Origin: Planctomycetota bacterium | Lineage (GTDB): Bacteria; Planctomycetota; Planctomycetia; Gemmatales; Gemmataceae | Direction: 5' to 3' | Assembly: GCA_021413735.1 (NCBI GenBank) | Contig: JAIOPV010000196.1 | Span: 20,023-84,022, forward strand | DNA: 64,000 nt | Shown: one piece after another, positions 50,710 to 59,012 of the stretch | Layout of the letters: each line of letters begins with the position of its first letter | Position numbering within the stretch: position 1 is the first letter of the stretch | The notes under the pieces: generated by a model | What the model was told of the DNA's origin: nothing | The model's database searches: none | The model's input: the letters and a program-made list of their open reading frames with translations, nothing else | Position numbers and translations under genes: made by a program

Positions 50710-52125
50710 ATGGCCGAACAGTACGATCTCGTTGTCATCGGTGGCGGGCCGGGTGGATACGCCGCGGCGATCCGTGCGTCGCAGCTCGGGCTCAAGGCCG
50801 CGTGCATCGAAAAGCGGCCAAATAAGGCGTTCGGCGGAACGTGTCTGAACGTCGGCTGCATCCCGAGCAAGGCATTGCTCGATTCCAGCGAGATGTACGA
50901 AACGACGCTACACAAACTCTCCCGGCACGGCATCAAGGTCGGCAGCATCGCTCTCGATCTGGAAGCGATGCTGAAGCGGAAAGACAAGGTCGTTTCCGAC
51001 CTCACCGGTGGCATCGCGGGGCTGTTCAAGAAATACAAAGTGACGCCGCTTTACGGCACGGGGAAACTGCTCGGTGGCGGTAAGGTTGAAGTGACTGCGG
51101 CCGATGGCAATAAGATCATACTTGAAGCTAAACATATTCTGCTGGCGACGGGCAGCGAAAGTATCGAACTGCCATTTATGAAGTTCGACGGAAAGTATAT
51201 CGGCAGTTCCACCGATGCATTAAATTACAACCCCGTGCCGAAGCATCTCATCGTTGTGGGTGGTGGGTATATTGGACTTGAACTCGCGTCGGTGTGGAAG
51301 CGGCTCGGGTCGAAGGTCACAGTGTTGGAGTTTCTGCCGCGTCTGTTGGCGATCTGCGACGGCGAAGTCTCATCGGAAGTGCAGAAGATCCTCACGAAGC
51401 AGGGCATGGAGTTCCACCTCGAAACGAAGGTGACTGGAGCGAGCGTGAAGGGCGATCAGATCACGGTGACCGCGCAGGCAAAAGACGGCAAGGCACTCAG
51501 TTTCACGGGCGACCGCGTGTTGGTGGCAGTAGGTCGGCGACCATTCACGGCAGGGCTTGGGCTCGACGAAGCCGGCGTGAAGTTCGACGCCAAATCTGGT
51601 CGCATCGAAGTGGATTCGCACTTCAAAACGAGTGCGGCGGGGGTGTATGCGATTGGCGATTTGATCGCGGGGCCGATGCTGGCTCACAAGGCGACCGAGG
51701 AAGGCATTGTGTTCGCGGAGCAACTCACGGGCATGAAGCCGCACATCAATTACGATGCGATTCCGAGCGTGATCTACATTTGGCCCGAGGTGTCGAGCGT
51801 CGGCCTGACGGAAGAACAGTTGAAGGAAAAGGGCGTCGAGTATCGTGTCGGGAAGTTCAAGTTCGCGGCAACGGGTCGTGCCCGTGCGATGGACGAAATC
51901 GACGGGTGGGTGAAGGTGCTGGCCGACGCGAAGACGGACCGCGTGTTGGGCGTTCACATCCTTGGCCCGCGAGCGTCGGACCTGATCGCGGAGTGCGTGA
52001 CGATCATGGAATACAAGGGCAGTGCCGAGGACATCGCACGTTGTACGCACTCGCATCCGACGCTGAGCGAAGCCGTCGGCGAAGCCGCGAGAATGGCATG
52101 GAGCGGCAACCCAATCAACTCGTGA
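50710..52125 (+). CDS. lpdA: Dihydrolipoamide dehydrogenase (E3)
   Basis: The protein is 471 residues. It has the FAD dinucleotide fold VVIGGGPGGYAAAIRASQLG, the redox disulfide GGTCLNVGCIPSKALL, a second nucleotide fold VVGGGYIGLELASVW, AIGDLIAGPMLAHKA and the catalytic C-terminal HSHPTLSEA with His and Glu. It reoxidises lipoamide with NAD. It is the third gene of the 2-oxoglutarate dehydrogenase set and may also serve pyruvate dehydrogenase. The SD is weak and follows the palindrome, which could attenuate its translation or expression relative to sucAB. Confidence 0.97.
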   Translation: MAEQYDLVVIGGGPGGYAAAIRASQLGLKAACIEKRPNKAFGGTCLNVGCIPSKALLDSSEMYETTLHKLSRHGIKVGSIALDLEAMLKRKDKVVSDLTGGIAGLFKKYKVTPLYGTGKLLGGGKVEVTAADGNKIILEAKHILLATGSESIELPFMKFDGKYIGSSTDALNYNPVPKHLIVVGGGYIGLELASVWKRLGSKVTVLEFLPRLLAICDGEVSSEVQKILTKQGMEFHLETKVTGASVKGDQITVTAQAKDGKALSFTGDRVLVAVGRRPFTAGLGLDEAGVKFDAKSGRIEVDSHFKTSAAGVYAIGDLIAGPMLAHKATEEGIVFAEQLTGMKPHINYDAIPSVIYIWPEVSSVGLTEEQLKEKGVEYRVGKFKFAATGRARAMDEIDGWVKVLADAKTDRVLGVHILGPRASDLIAECVTIMEYKGSAEDIARCTHSHPTLSEAVGEAARMAWSGNPINS

Positions 52126-52136
52126 CGGGAGATCAA

Positions 52137-52694
52137 ATGAGTTCCAGACTCCCAGTCGAAGTTATGCTCAGATTGCCAGACCCACTCATGAGGCTGGTGA
52201 GAAACTGCGAGGTTATCTGCGTCGCAGGCTGTTGTGGGTTGGGTGCGTTCGAGCGTGATTCCAGGCACCTTCTTCCGTGGTTTCGCGAACATCCAGACCA
52301 ATTCATGGCCATCGTGGACCAACTCAGTGAAGTCATCAGGTTTGCCGGCGATCAAAAAGGTGTAATCGCGTCAGACCCAGATGATTTCAACAGCTCCTGG
52401 GAACCGCATGAGTTTGTCCAGTTCCTCACAGAGTGGCGTCAGACGATTCTAGAGGCTGCTGAAAAGGTTTTCGGGCAATCTCTGCCGACACTTGAGCCGC
52501 AGTGGCTCACGTCAACAGTGACGCAACTCACACAAGGCATCTACGACGATCGCGCCTTCGATCGCCTTCCCATTCTTGCGGATGCACTCCAAGATGCTGG
52601 CTGCGACAACGCCGATGTGCTGAACCATTGCCGCGAGAACGGGCCGCACGCTCGCGGTTGTTGGGTTGTCGATATGGTGCTCGGGAAGCAGTGA
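52137..52694 (+). CDS. Hypothetical protein, short conserved C-terminal tail
   Basis: The protein is 185 residues from ATG 52137, 11 bp after the lpdA stop and preceded by GGGAGA. The N-terminal half is MSSRLPVEVMLRLPDPLMRLV and later WFREHPDQFMAIVDQLSEV. The C-terminal tail is FDRLPILADALQDAGCDNAD, then VLNHCRENGPHARGCWVVD. A tail of this kind recurs in many Gemmata-group hypothetical proteins in my recollection, with no assigned function. No TM helix or signal is visible. Its closeness to lpdA is positional only. Confidence 0.7.
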   Translation: MSSRLPVEVMLRLPDPLMRLVRNCEVICVAGCCGLGAFERDSRHLLPWFREHPDQFMAIVDQLSEVIRFAGDQKGVIASDPDDFNSSWEPHEFVQFLTEWRQTILEAAEKVFGQSLPTLEPQWLTSTVTQLTQGIYDDRAFDRLPILADALQDAGCDNADVLNHCRENGPHARGCWVVDMVLGKQ

Positions 52695-52710
52695 AACGCA
52701 CGCCTTCAGG

Positions 52711-53424
52711 CTACTCAATCACGACAAACGGGCGGATCTTGTCGAGCGTCTTCGGGCCGATGCCCCTCACGCGGTCGAGATCGGCGAGCGAACGAAATGG
52801 CTTGTCGGCTCTCGCGTTCACGATGCTCTGAGCGGTAACCGGGCCGATACCCGGGAGTTGCTGCAACTGATCGACGGTTGCCGTGTTCACATTGATTGGC
52901 GGTTCGCCCGGTTGCAGTTTCTTTGCACCTGCCGAACGCGGGTATGGTGCCGTTACCGGTGGAGTCGGCTTGCGTTCCAGAACGAGCGGCTCGCCATTTC
53001 CAGGAACCGTATCAGGCGGGAACGCCGCGGAATCAACTCGCAGAAATGCCCGCACTTTGTCGAATGTCGCCGGGCCGATGCCCTTCACTCGCCGTAACTC
53101 CTCGACAGTCTTGAATGCGCCGCGTTTCTGTCGATCGTCTGCGATTTCTCGGGCGAGATTCGGCCCGAGACCGGGAATCTGTTCGAGTTCCGCACGCTCA
53201 GCTTTGTTCAGATCGAGTAGCGCGACGGGAACGCTTTCCGTGGGTCTCGCACCAAGCCAGGAGCCGTAACCGCGAAAGACGAGCATCCCAAATGTGATTG
53301 CGAGAAAGACGCCAAGTGCGATCTGCGCCGAGCGTGCCGTGTGCATCACAACAGGCAGAGGTTCGGCCGACGCTGCGGGAGCAGGCGGGGGAAGTGGTTC
53401 CGGTGCTGGGGTAGGAATGGACAT
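52711..53424 (-). CDS. Membrane-anchored ComEA-like protein with two double helix-hairpin-helix units
   Basis: The protein is 237 residues. A cytoplasmic Pro/Ala-rich leader is followed by a TM helix (AQIALGVFLAITFGMLVF, about residues 30-48). Two ComEA-type units follow: LLDLNKAERAELEQIPGLGP with VEELRRVKGIGPATFDKV, and INVNTATVDQLQQLPGIGPV with LADLDRVRGIGPKTLDKI. ComEA proteins bind DNA outside the inner membrane during natural transformation, but duplicated units also occur in general DNA-binding anchors. No other competence gene is in the window. It converges with the preceding gene. Confidence 0.88.
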   Translation of the reverse strand: MSIPTPAPEPLPPPAPAASAEPLPVVMHTARSAQIALGVFLAITFGMLVFRGYGSWLGARPTESVPVALLDLNKAERAELEQIPGLGPNLAREIADDRQKRGAFKTVEELRRVKGIGPATFDKVRAFLRVDSAAFPPDTVPGNGEPLVLERKPTPPVTAPYPRSAGAKKLQPGEPPINVNTATVDQLQQLPGIGPVTAQSIVNARADKPFRSLADLDRVRGIGPKTLDKIRPFVVIE

Positions 53425-53511
53425 CGGGGCCGACGGGATTGAGGAACCCGCACAACCCCGACATCTTAGTCTGTCTGCCGAACGATCTCCAGAGCCTATC
53501 TCGGAGAAGAC

Positions 53512-54969
53512 TCACTTCTTCTTCGGCTCGGGTTCCTTCTCCTTCGTCACGATGCCGGGGCTGGCGTTCCAAATCTTCACCGGCATCCCATCAGCAACCT
53601 TCCAGACGCCCACGCTGCCGTCGTAGCTGCCACCCGCGACCAACGTGCCATCCGCACTGAACGCTACCGCGTACACGTAATCCGTGAGGCCTGCGAGCAC
53701 TTTGCCCGCAGTCAGGTTCGCGTCCCAGAGTCGCACCGTCTTGTCGGCGCTGCTCGTGGCGAACACTGCGTCCTTCGGACCTGCGACGATCTTGAACACG
53801 TCGTCGCCGTGACCGCCCGCGTTCTTCACTTGCTTGCCTTCGCCGCTCGGCTTCCATGTGCGAAGTTGCTTATCCGCACCCACCGAGAAGCCAGCAGAAC
53901 CGTCGGCTTTCACGGCCACGCCGTAAACGATGTTCTGGTGTTCCGGGAACGTTACGACCGATTCCTTCGCTTTCAAATCCCAGACCTTCGCCGTCTTGTC
54001 GCGGCCAGCGGTCACGAGATACTTTCCGTCCGCACTCAACGCACAGCCCAGCACCCAGTCGGCGTGGTTCTCGACCGTCTGTACCAGCTTCGCCTTGTCG
54101 AGTCCTTCGGAAAGATCGAACACCCGCACGGCTCGGTCGCAGCCGCCGGCAGCCAGCGTCTTGCCGTCCGGCGTCACGGCGAGGCACAACACCGCGTCTT
54201 CGACGTCGAACAGATGCTTCACCAGAACCGCCTTGTCGTTCACGCCATCCAGCACATTGACGCCATCTTCAGTCTTGCCCTTCGCGTTGATGTCGTAAAT
54301 CCGCACGTCGCCTTCCTGACCCGGACGCCCGCCAGCCACAACGAGCTTCCCATCTGGAAGGAACGCCAGCCCATAAGCTCGTTCGGCCCGCGTGTAGAGC
54401 CGCTTTGCCAACTTGCCCGTCTCGATTGTCCAGAACGTGATTTCGTGATGCCCGCCAACCGCGAGTTGCTTCCCGTCCGGCGTGAAGGCAATCGCGTTCA
54501 CGATCGTCGGGAACGGATACACCTTTGGCGGCACCGGCGGCTTCCACCGCACGCGAAGTTCCTTCACCAGATCGGCCTTCGCGTCGAGACCCCCGTCGAG
54601 CTTCGCACCTTCCTTGATCCACTGAGCGATGATCGCGGCCTTGTCCTTCGGAACCGCTTCGCCCTTGTCCCGCGGCGGCATTCGGCGTTGCTCGGCCGTC
54701 ACCATGAGGTCGTGAAAATCGCTCTTCTCTGGCTTCCCCGCTGTGATCGGTTCACCGTTCGCGCCGCCAGCCATGATCTTCTCGTAGGTCGTCATGTCGT
54801 ACTTGCCGGACTTCTTCTTCGCATCGTGGCAGGCGAAGCAGTTCTCCTTCAGGATCGGCGCGACATCGTTGATGAAGCTCACGGGCTTGCCAGCTTGTGC
54901 TGCGGCTCGTTGGGGTGTTGCGCCGCCGAACAGGCACGCAGCGAATGCAATGAGGAAGAGGCGAGGCAT
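53512..54969 (-). CDS. Secreted cytochrome c-like / WD40 repeat protein
   Basis: The protein is 485 residues from ATG 54969, where a signal peptide begins (PRLFLIAFAACLFGGATPQ). The planctomycete cytochrome C domain has the heme motif NCFACHDAKKKSGKYDM near residue 45 and RRMPPRDKGEAVPKDKAAII. WD40 blades fill residues about 145-460: VNAIAFTPDGKQLAVGGHHE, AVTPDGKTLAAGGCDRAVRVF, GCALSADGKYLVTAGRDKT and AVAFSADGTLVAGGSYDG. It is divergent from the PSD1 cytochrome gene. Its role may be surface protein docking coupled to electron transfer, but no substrate is suggested. Confidence 0.9.
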   Translation of the reverse strand: MPRLFLIAFAACLFGGATPQRAAAQAGKPVSFINDVAPILKENCFACHDAKKKSGKYDMTTYEKIMAGGANGEPITAGKPEKSDFHDLMVTAEQRRMPPRDKGEAVPKDKAAIIAQWIKEGAKLDGGLDAKADLVKELRVRWKPPVPPKVYPFPTIVNAIAFTPDGKQLAVGGHHEITFWTIETGKLAKRLYTRAERAYGLAFLPDGKLVVAGGRPGQEGDVRIYDINAKGKTEDGVNVLDGVNDKAVLVKHLFDVEDAVLCLAVTPDGKTLAAGGCDRAVRVFDLSEGLDKAKLVQTVENHADWVLGCALSADGKYLVTAGRDKTAKVWDLKAKESVVTFPEHQNIVYGVAVKADGSAGFSVGADKQLRTWKPSGEGKQVKNAGGHGDDVFKIVAGPKDAVFATSSADKTVRLWDANLTAGKVLAGLTDYVYAVAFSADGTLVAGGSYDGSVGVWKVADGMPVKIWNASPGIVTKEKEPEPKKK

Positions 54970-55176
54970 ATTGGCAGCTCTCCGAAGTGCGTTTGGGGCA
55001 GGTTCAGGAAGTATATCCGGTGGGGAGCAACTGTGAAACGGGAAAGCTGTTCGCGATCTGCAGTAAACGCAATCACCTTCAATTGCTACCACATCGGAGA
55101 GGCATCGGGTATCCTGATTGGAACCCTCCTGTTCTCCGCGTTTCCTGCATTTTCGTTTCTCAGTGGATTGACGTCG

Positions 55177-57552
55177 ATGACGAGACACCCCCACCACTAT
55201 TTGCTTGGCATCGCGTTGGCTGTCGTCGCGAGTGGTGCGTCCCCCACTTTCGCTGCTGATCCAGTGCCGACGCCAGAGGACGTTCGTTTCTTCGAGATGA
55301 AGATCCGACCACTGTTGGCGGAAAAGTGCTTCAAGTGCCACGGAGCCGAGAAGCAAAGAGGCGAACTCCGGCTCGATACCGCGGAAGGTGTCCGCAAAGG
55401 TGGCGACTCCGGGGAACCGCTCATCGCGGTTGATAAGCCCGAGAAGGGAACGCTGCTGCGTGCCGTACGGCACGAAGAGGGCGTTCCCGCGATGCCTCCG
55501 AAAGCGAAGTTGAAGGATTCGGAAATCGCGGACCTCGCGGCGTGGGTGAAGCGGGGTGCTCCGTTCCCGGCATCCGTCAAAGTCAGTGGCGACACGTCAA
55601 AGCACTGGGCATTCCAACCGGTCGTGAACTCGCCGCCACCCACGGTCAAGGACGGCACCTGGGCCAAGTCCGACCTCGACCGGTTCATCCTCGCGAAACT
55701 CGAAGCTGCCCAACTGAAGCCTGCGGTTCCCGCCGACAAGCGTACGCTGATCCGTCGAGCAACATTCGACCTCATCGGCCTGCCACCGACACCCGAGGAA
55801 ATCGACGCCTTCCTCAAAGATGCCTCGCCCGATGCCTTCGCCACAGTGGTCGATCGCTTGCTCGCGTCAAACGCTTACGGGGAACGCTGGGGAAGGCACT
55901 GGCTCGATGTCGCCCGCTACGCCGATAGCAACGGACTCGACGAGAACACCGCTCACGGCAACGCCTGGCGATACCGCGATTACGTGATCGCCAGCTTCAA
56001 CGCCGACAAACCTTACGACCGGTTCCTGCTCGAACAGATCGCAGGCGACCTGTTGGGAAAGGACGAAAAGAAAGCCTCATCCTTCGATCCCGTGATCGCC
56101 ACGGGGTTTCTCGCACTTGGGCCGAAGGTGCTTGCGGAACCCGATGAAAAGAAGATGGAGTTCGACATCGTCGATGAGCAGATCGACACTCTCGGGAAAA
56201 CGGTGATGGGCCTCACGCTCGGTTGTGCGCGCTGTCACGATCACAAGTTCGACCCCGTGAGTACCGCCGACTACTACGGCCTGGCTGGCGTGTTCATCAG
56301 CACCAAGACCATGGAGACCTTCAAGAAGGTCGCTCGATGGCACGAGAACAGCCTTGCCACGCCCGCTGATCTCAAACGCAAAGCGGATCACGATGCCGAG
56401 GTCGCGAAACTCAAAGCGCTGATCAAGGGGCTAACTGCCAAGACCGATGAACCATCGAAGGTGGAGTTGAAGAAGCTCAAGGCGGAACTCGCTGAGTTGG
56501 AGAAGAAAGCCCCCGAGTTGCCCGCCGCGATGGGTGTGACAGAAGGCAAGCCGACCGACGTTCCGGTGCTGCGCCGCGGAAATCACCTGACCCCTGGCGA
56601 GATGGTCGCCCGGCGATTCCCCGTCGTCATCGCTGGGGCAAAGCAGGCAGCATTGCCGAACGATCACAGTGGTCGGCTCGAACTCGCGAAGTGGATGACA
56701 GACCCGAAACACCCGCTCACGGCCCGCGTCATGGTGAACCGAGTCTGGCGCTGGCACTTCGGCCAGGGATTGGTGCGTTCGGTAGACAATTTTGGTTTGC
56801 TCAGCGACAAGCCAAGTCACCCGGAGTTGCTCGATTCGCTCGCCGTGGAGTTCGTGCAATCCGGGTGGTCCCTGAAGGCTCTGCATCGCCGGATCATGCT
56901 TTCGGCCACCTACCAGATGAGTTCGACTCACGATGCGAAGGCGGCCGTTGCCGATCCCGACAACCGGCTGCATTGGCGGTCGAACATTCGCCGACTGGAG
57001 GCCGAAGCGATCCGGGATTCGCTGCTCGCGGTGGGCGGGTTGCTCGATCGCACTGCGGGCGGCCCCGCACTCACGCACCTGAAGAACCGCGATTACATTT
57101 TCGATCACACGTCGAAGGACAAGACGAGTTACGCGAGCCATTGTCGCTCGGTGTATCTGCCCGTGATTCGCAACAACCTGTACGACGTGTTTCAGTTGTT
57201 CGATGCTCCGGATGCGTCGGTTCCGAATGGTGACCGCCCCACGACCACCGTTCCAACTCAGTCGTTGTTCTTCCTGAACAGCGAACTCGTGGCCAGTTCC
57301 GCTGGCGCACTCGCGGATCAGGTATTGAGCCGAAGTGAGATATCCGACGACGACCGCGTACGGCAAGTGATCGCGATGGCTTACGGCCGCCAGGCGACGA
57401 CGAAAGAAATCGAGCGACTGACTGCTGCGGTCGCCGTGTTCGAGAAGGACTTCGCGACAAGTGAGGCCGACGCCGCGAAACGCCGTCGAAAAGCGTGGTC
57501 GGTCGTGTGCCAAACCGTCCTGGCTTCCAACGAGTTCATCCACATTCGATAA
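55177..57552 (+). CDS. PSD1/DUF1549/DUF1553 cytochrome-domain protein
   Basis: The protein is 791 residues from ATG 55177 with signal peptide HHYLLGIALAVVASGASP. The very long upstream frame is antisense to the WD40 gene and is rejected. The cytochrome C domain holds EKCFKCHGAEKQRGELRLD near residue 50 and PAMPPKAKLKDSEIADLAAWV. DUF1549 (LIGLPPTPEEIDAFL, ERWGRHWLDVARYADSNG) and DUF1553 (MTDPKHPLTARVMVNRVWRWHFG, RRIMLSATYQMSS) follow. This combination is a planctomycete hallmark, widely proposed to act in polysaccharide breakdown, though the biochemistry is unproven. A DUF1501 gene follows 22 bp later. Confidence 0.93.
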   Translation: MTRHPHHYLLGIALAVVASGASPTFAADPVPTPEDVRFFEMKIRPLLAEKCFKCHGAEKQRGELRLDTAEGVRKGGDSGEPLIAVDKPEKGTLLRAVRHEEGVPAMPPKAKLKDSEIADLAAWVKRGAPFPASVKVSGDTSKHWAFQPVVNSPPPTVKDGTWAKSDLDRFILAKLEAAQLKPAVPADKRTLIRRATFDLIGLPPTPEEIDAFLKDASPDAFATVVDRLLASNAYGERWGRHWLDVARYADSNGLDENTAHGNAWRYRDYVIASFNADKPYDRFLLEQIAGDLLGKDEKKASSFDPVIATGFLALGPKVLAEPDEKKMEFDIVDEQIDTLGKTVMGLTLGCARCHDHKFDPVSTADYYGLAGVFISTKTMETFKKVARWHENSLATPADLKRKADHDAEVAKLKALIKGLTAKTDEPSKVELKKLKAELAELEKKAPELPAAMGVTEGKPTDVPVLRRGNHLTPGEMVARRFPVVIAGAKQAALPNDHSGRLELAKWMTDPKHPLTARVMVNRVWRWHFGQGLVRSVDNFGLLSDKPSHPELLDSLAVEFVQSGWSLKALHRRIMLSATYQMSSTHDAKAAVADPDNRLHWRSNIRRLEAEAIRDSLLAVGGLLDRTAGGPALTHLKNRDYIFDHTSKDKTSYASHCRSVYLPVIRNNLYDVFQLFDAPDASVPNGDRPTTTVPTQSLFFLNSELVASSAGALADQVLSRSEISDDDRVRQVIAMAYGRQATTKEIERLTAAVAVFEKDFATSEADAAKRRRKAWSVVCQTVLASNEFIHIR

Positions 57553-57574
57553 GGCGCCGAGTAAGGAACGAACG

Positions 57575-58978
57575 ATGGCTTTTCATTCTGCTTTCCCGAG
57601 TCGGCGTGACGTTCTCCACCAGAGTGCGCTGGGGTTCGGCTTCCTCGCGCTCACGGATTTGCTGCGTGCGGCCGATGCTCCCGCTGGCGGGAAGGCACCG
57701 CACTTCAAGCCGCGAGCGAAGCGGGTCATCTTCCTCTTCATGAAGGGTGGCCCGTCGCACATCGACACCTTCGATCCCAAGCCGCTACTTGATCGCGACG
57801 ACGGGAAGCCATTCCCAGGCGAACGGCCGCGAGTCGTGTTCGCCAAGACGGGGAACTTGCTCAAGTCGCCCTGGAAATTCAAGCAGCACGGGCAATCGGG
57901 CAGCCCAGTGAGCGAGCTGTTTCCGCACGTCGCGGGATGTGTGGACGACATCTGTTTCGTCAACTCGCTTCACGGAACGAACCCGGCTCACGGTGGCGCC
58001 GCGTTGAAGCTCCACACGGGCAGCGAGAATTTCGTCCGCCCCAGCATGGGAGCGTGGGTTGCGTATGGTCTCGGCACTGCGAACGAGAACCTGCCGGCGT
58101 TCGTGACTGTGTGTCCCACGCTCGCGCACGGTGGCGTGAACAACTGGGCCTCGGCGTTCCTTCCGGCATCGTGCCAGGGCGTACCACTTGGAAACGCAGG
58201 CTCACCCGTGGAGCAGGCGAAGGTCCGGTACATCGAGAACACCCACCTGACACGCGCCGACCAGAAGAAACAACTTGCCCTGCTCGCCGAATTGAACTCA
58301 GACCACCTCGCTCGCAACGGTCCGGATGCTGCTTTGGAAGGGCGAATCGACTCGTTCGAGTTGGCCTTCCGGATGCAGAAGGCCATGCCGGAAGCCGAGG
58401 ATATCTCGAAGGAAACGGACGCGACGCGGAAGCTGTACGGACTTGATGATCCGATCACGGCTCCGTTTGGTCGGCAGTGCCTCTTGGCGCGTCGGCTTGC
58501 GGAACGCGATGTGCGATTCGTTCAAGTGACGCACAGCGACGGCATGGTGCAGTGGGACCAACATGGCGACTTGCGGAAGGGGCACGCGAAGAACGCTCGC
58601 GAGGTAGATAAGCCCATCGCGGGGTTACTCACGGACTTGAAACGGAGCGGAATGCTCAAGGACACGCTCGTGCTGTGGGGTGGCGAGTTCGGGCGAACTC
58701 CAACCGTGGAAGGCGGCGGGAACGACGGTCGCGACCACAACCCCGAGGGGTTCACCGTTTGGATGGCGGGTGGTGGCGTGAAGCCTGGCTTCCGTTATGG
58801 AGCGACCGACGATTACGGCTGGTACGCGACCGAGAACAAGGTTCACGTTCACGATCTCCACGCGACGATGCTGGCGCTGTTGGGATTGGATCATGAACGC
58901 CTGACATTCAAGCACGCGGGCCGCGATTTCCGCCTTACCGATGTCCACGGGCAGGTGATTCAGGAATTATTCGCGTGA
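57575..58978 (+). CDS. DUF1501 (Tat-exported sulfatase-like) protein
   Basis: The protein is 467 residues from ATG 57575 (AAGGAACG upstream). The twin-arginine signal SRRDVLHQSALGFGFLALTD predicts Tat export. DUF1501 motifs are AKRVIFLFMKGGPSHIDTFD, FVNSLHGTNPAHGGAALKLH, FVQVTHSDGMVQWDQH and LWGGEFGRTPTVEGGGNDGRDHNPEGF, with a C-terminal HVHDLHATMLALLGLDHE. The fold is alkaline-phosphatase/sulfatase-like. With the PSD1 gene 22 bp upstream it forms the pair found throughout planctomycetes, thought to work on one substrate outside the cytoplasm. Confidence 0.93.
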   Translation: MAFHSAFPSRRDVLHQSALGFGFLALTDLLRAADAPAGGKAPHFKPRAKRVIFLFMKGGPSHIDTFDPKPLLDRDDGKPFPGERPRVVFAKTGNLLKSPWKFKQHGQSGSPVSELFPHVAGCVDDICFVNSLHGTNPAHGGAALKLHTGSENFVRPSMGAWVAYGLGTANENLPAFVTVCPTLAHGGVNNWASAFLPASCQGVPLGNAGSPVEQAKVRYIENTHLTRADQKKQLALLAELNSDHLARNGPDAALEGRIDSFELAFRMQKAMPEAEDISKETDATRKLYGLDDPITAPFGRQCLLARRLAERDVRFVQVTHSDGMVQWDQHGDLRKGHAKNAREVDKPIAGLLTDLKRSGMLKDTLVLWGGEFGRTPTVEGGGNDGRDHNPEGFTVWMAGGGVKPGFRYGATDDYGWYATENKVHVHDLHATMLALLGLDHERLTFKHAGRDFRLTDVHGQVIQELFA

Positions 58979-59012
58979 ACATCGAAAGCGCCGCAGGATC
59001 TGCATTCGGGCT

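Noticed and set aside
53809-55176. Very long N-terminal extension of the PSD1 gene
   Set aside because: It is antisense to the WD40 cytochrome gene; the signal peptide starts at 55177.
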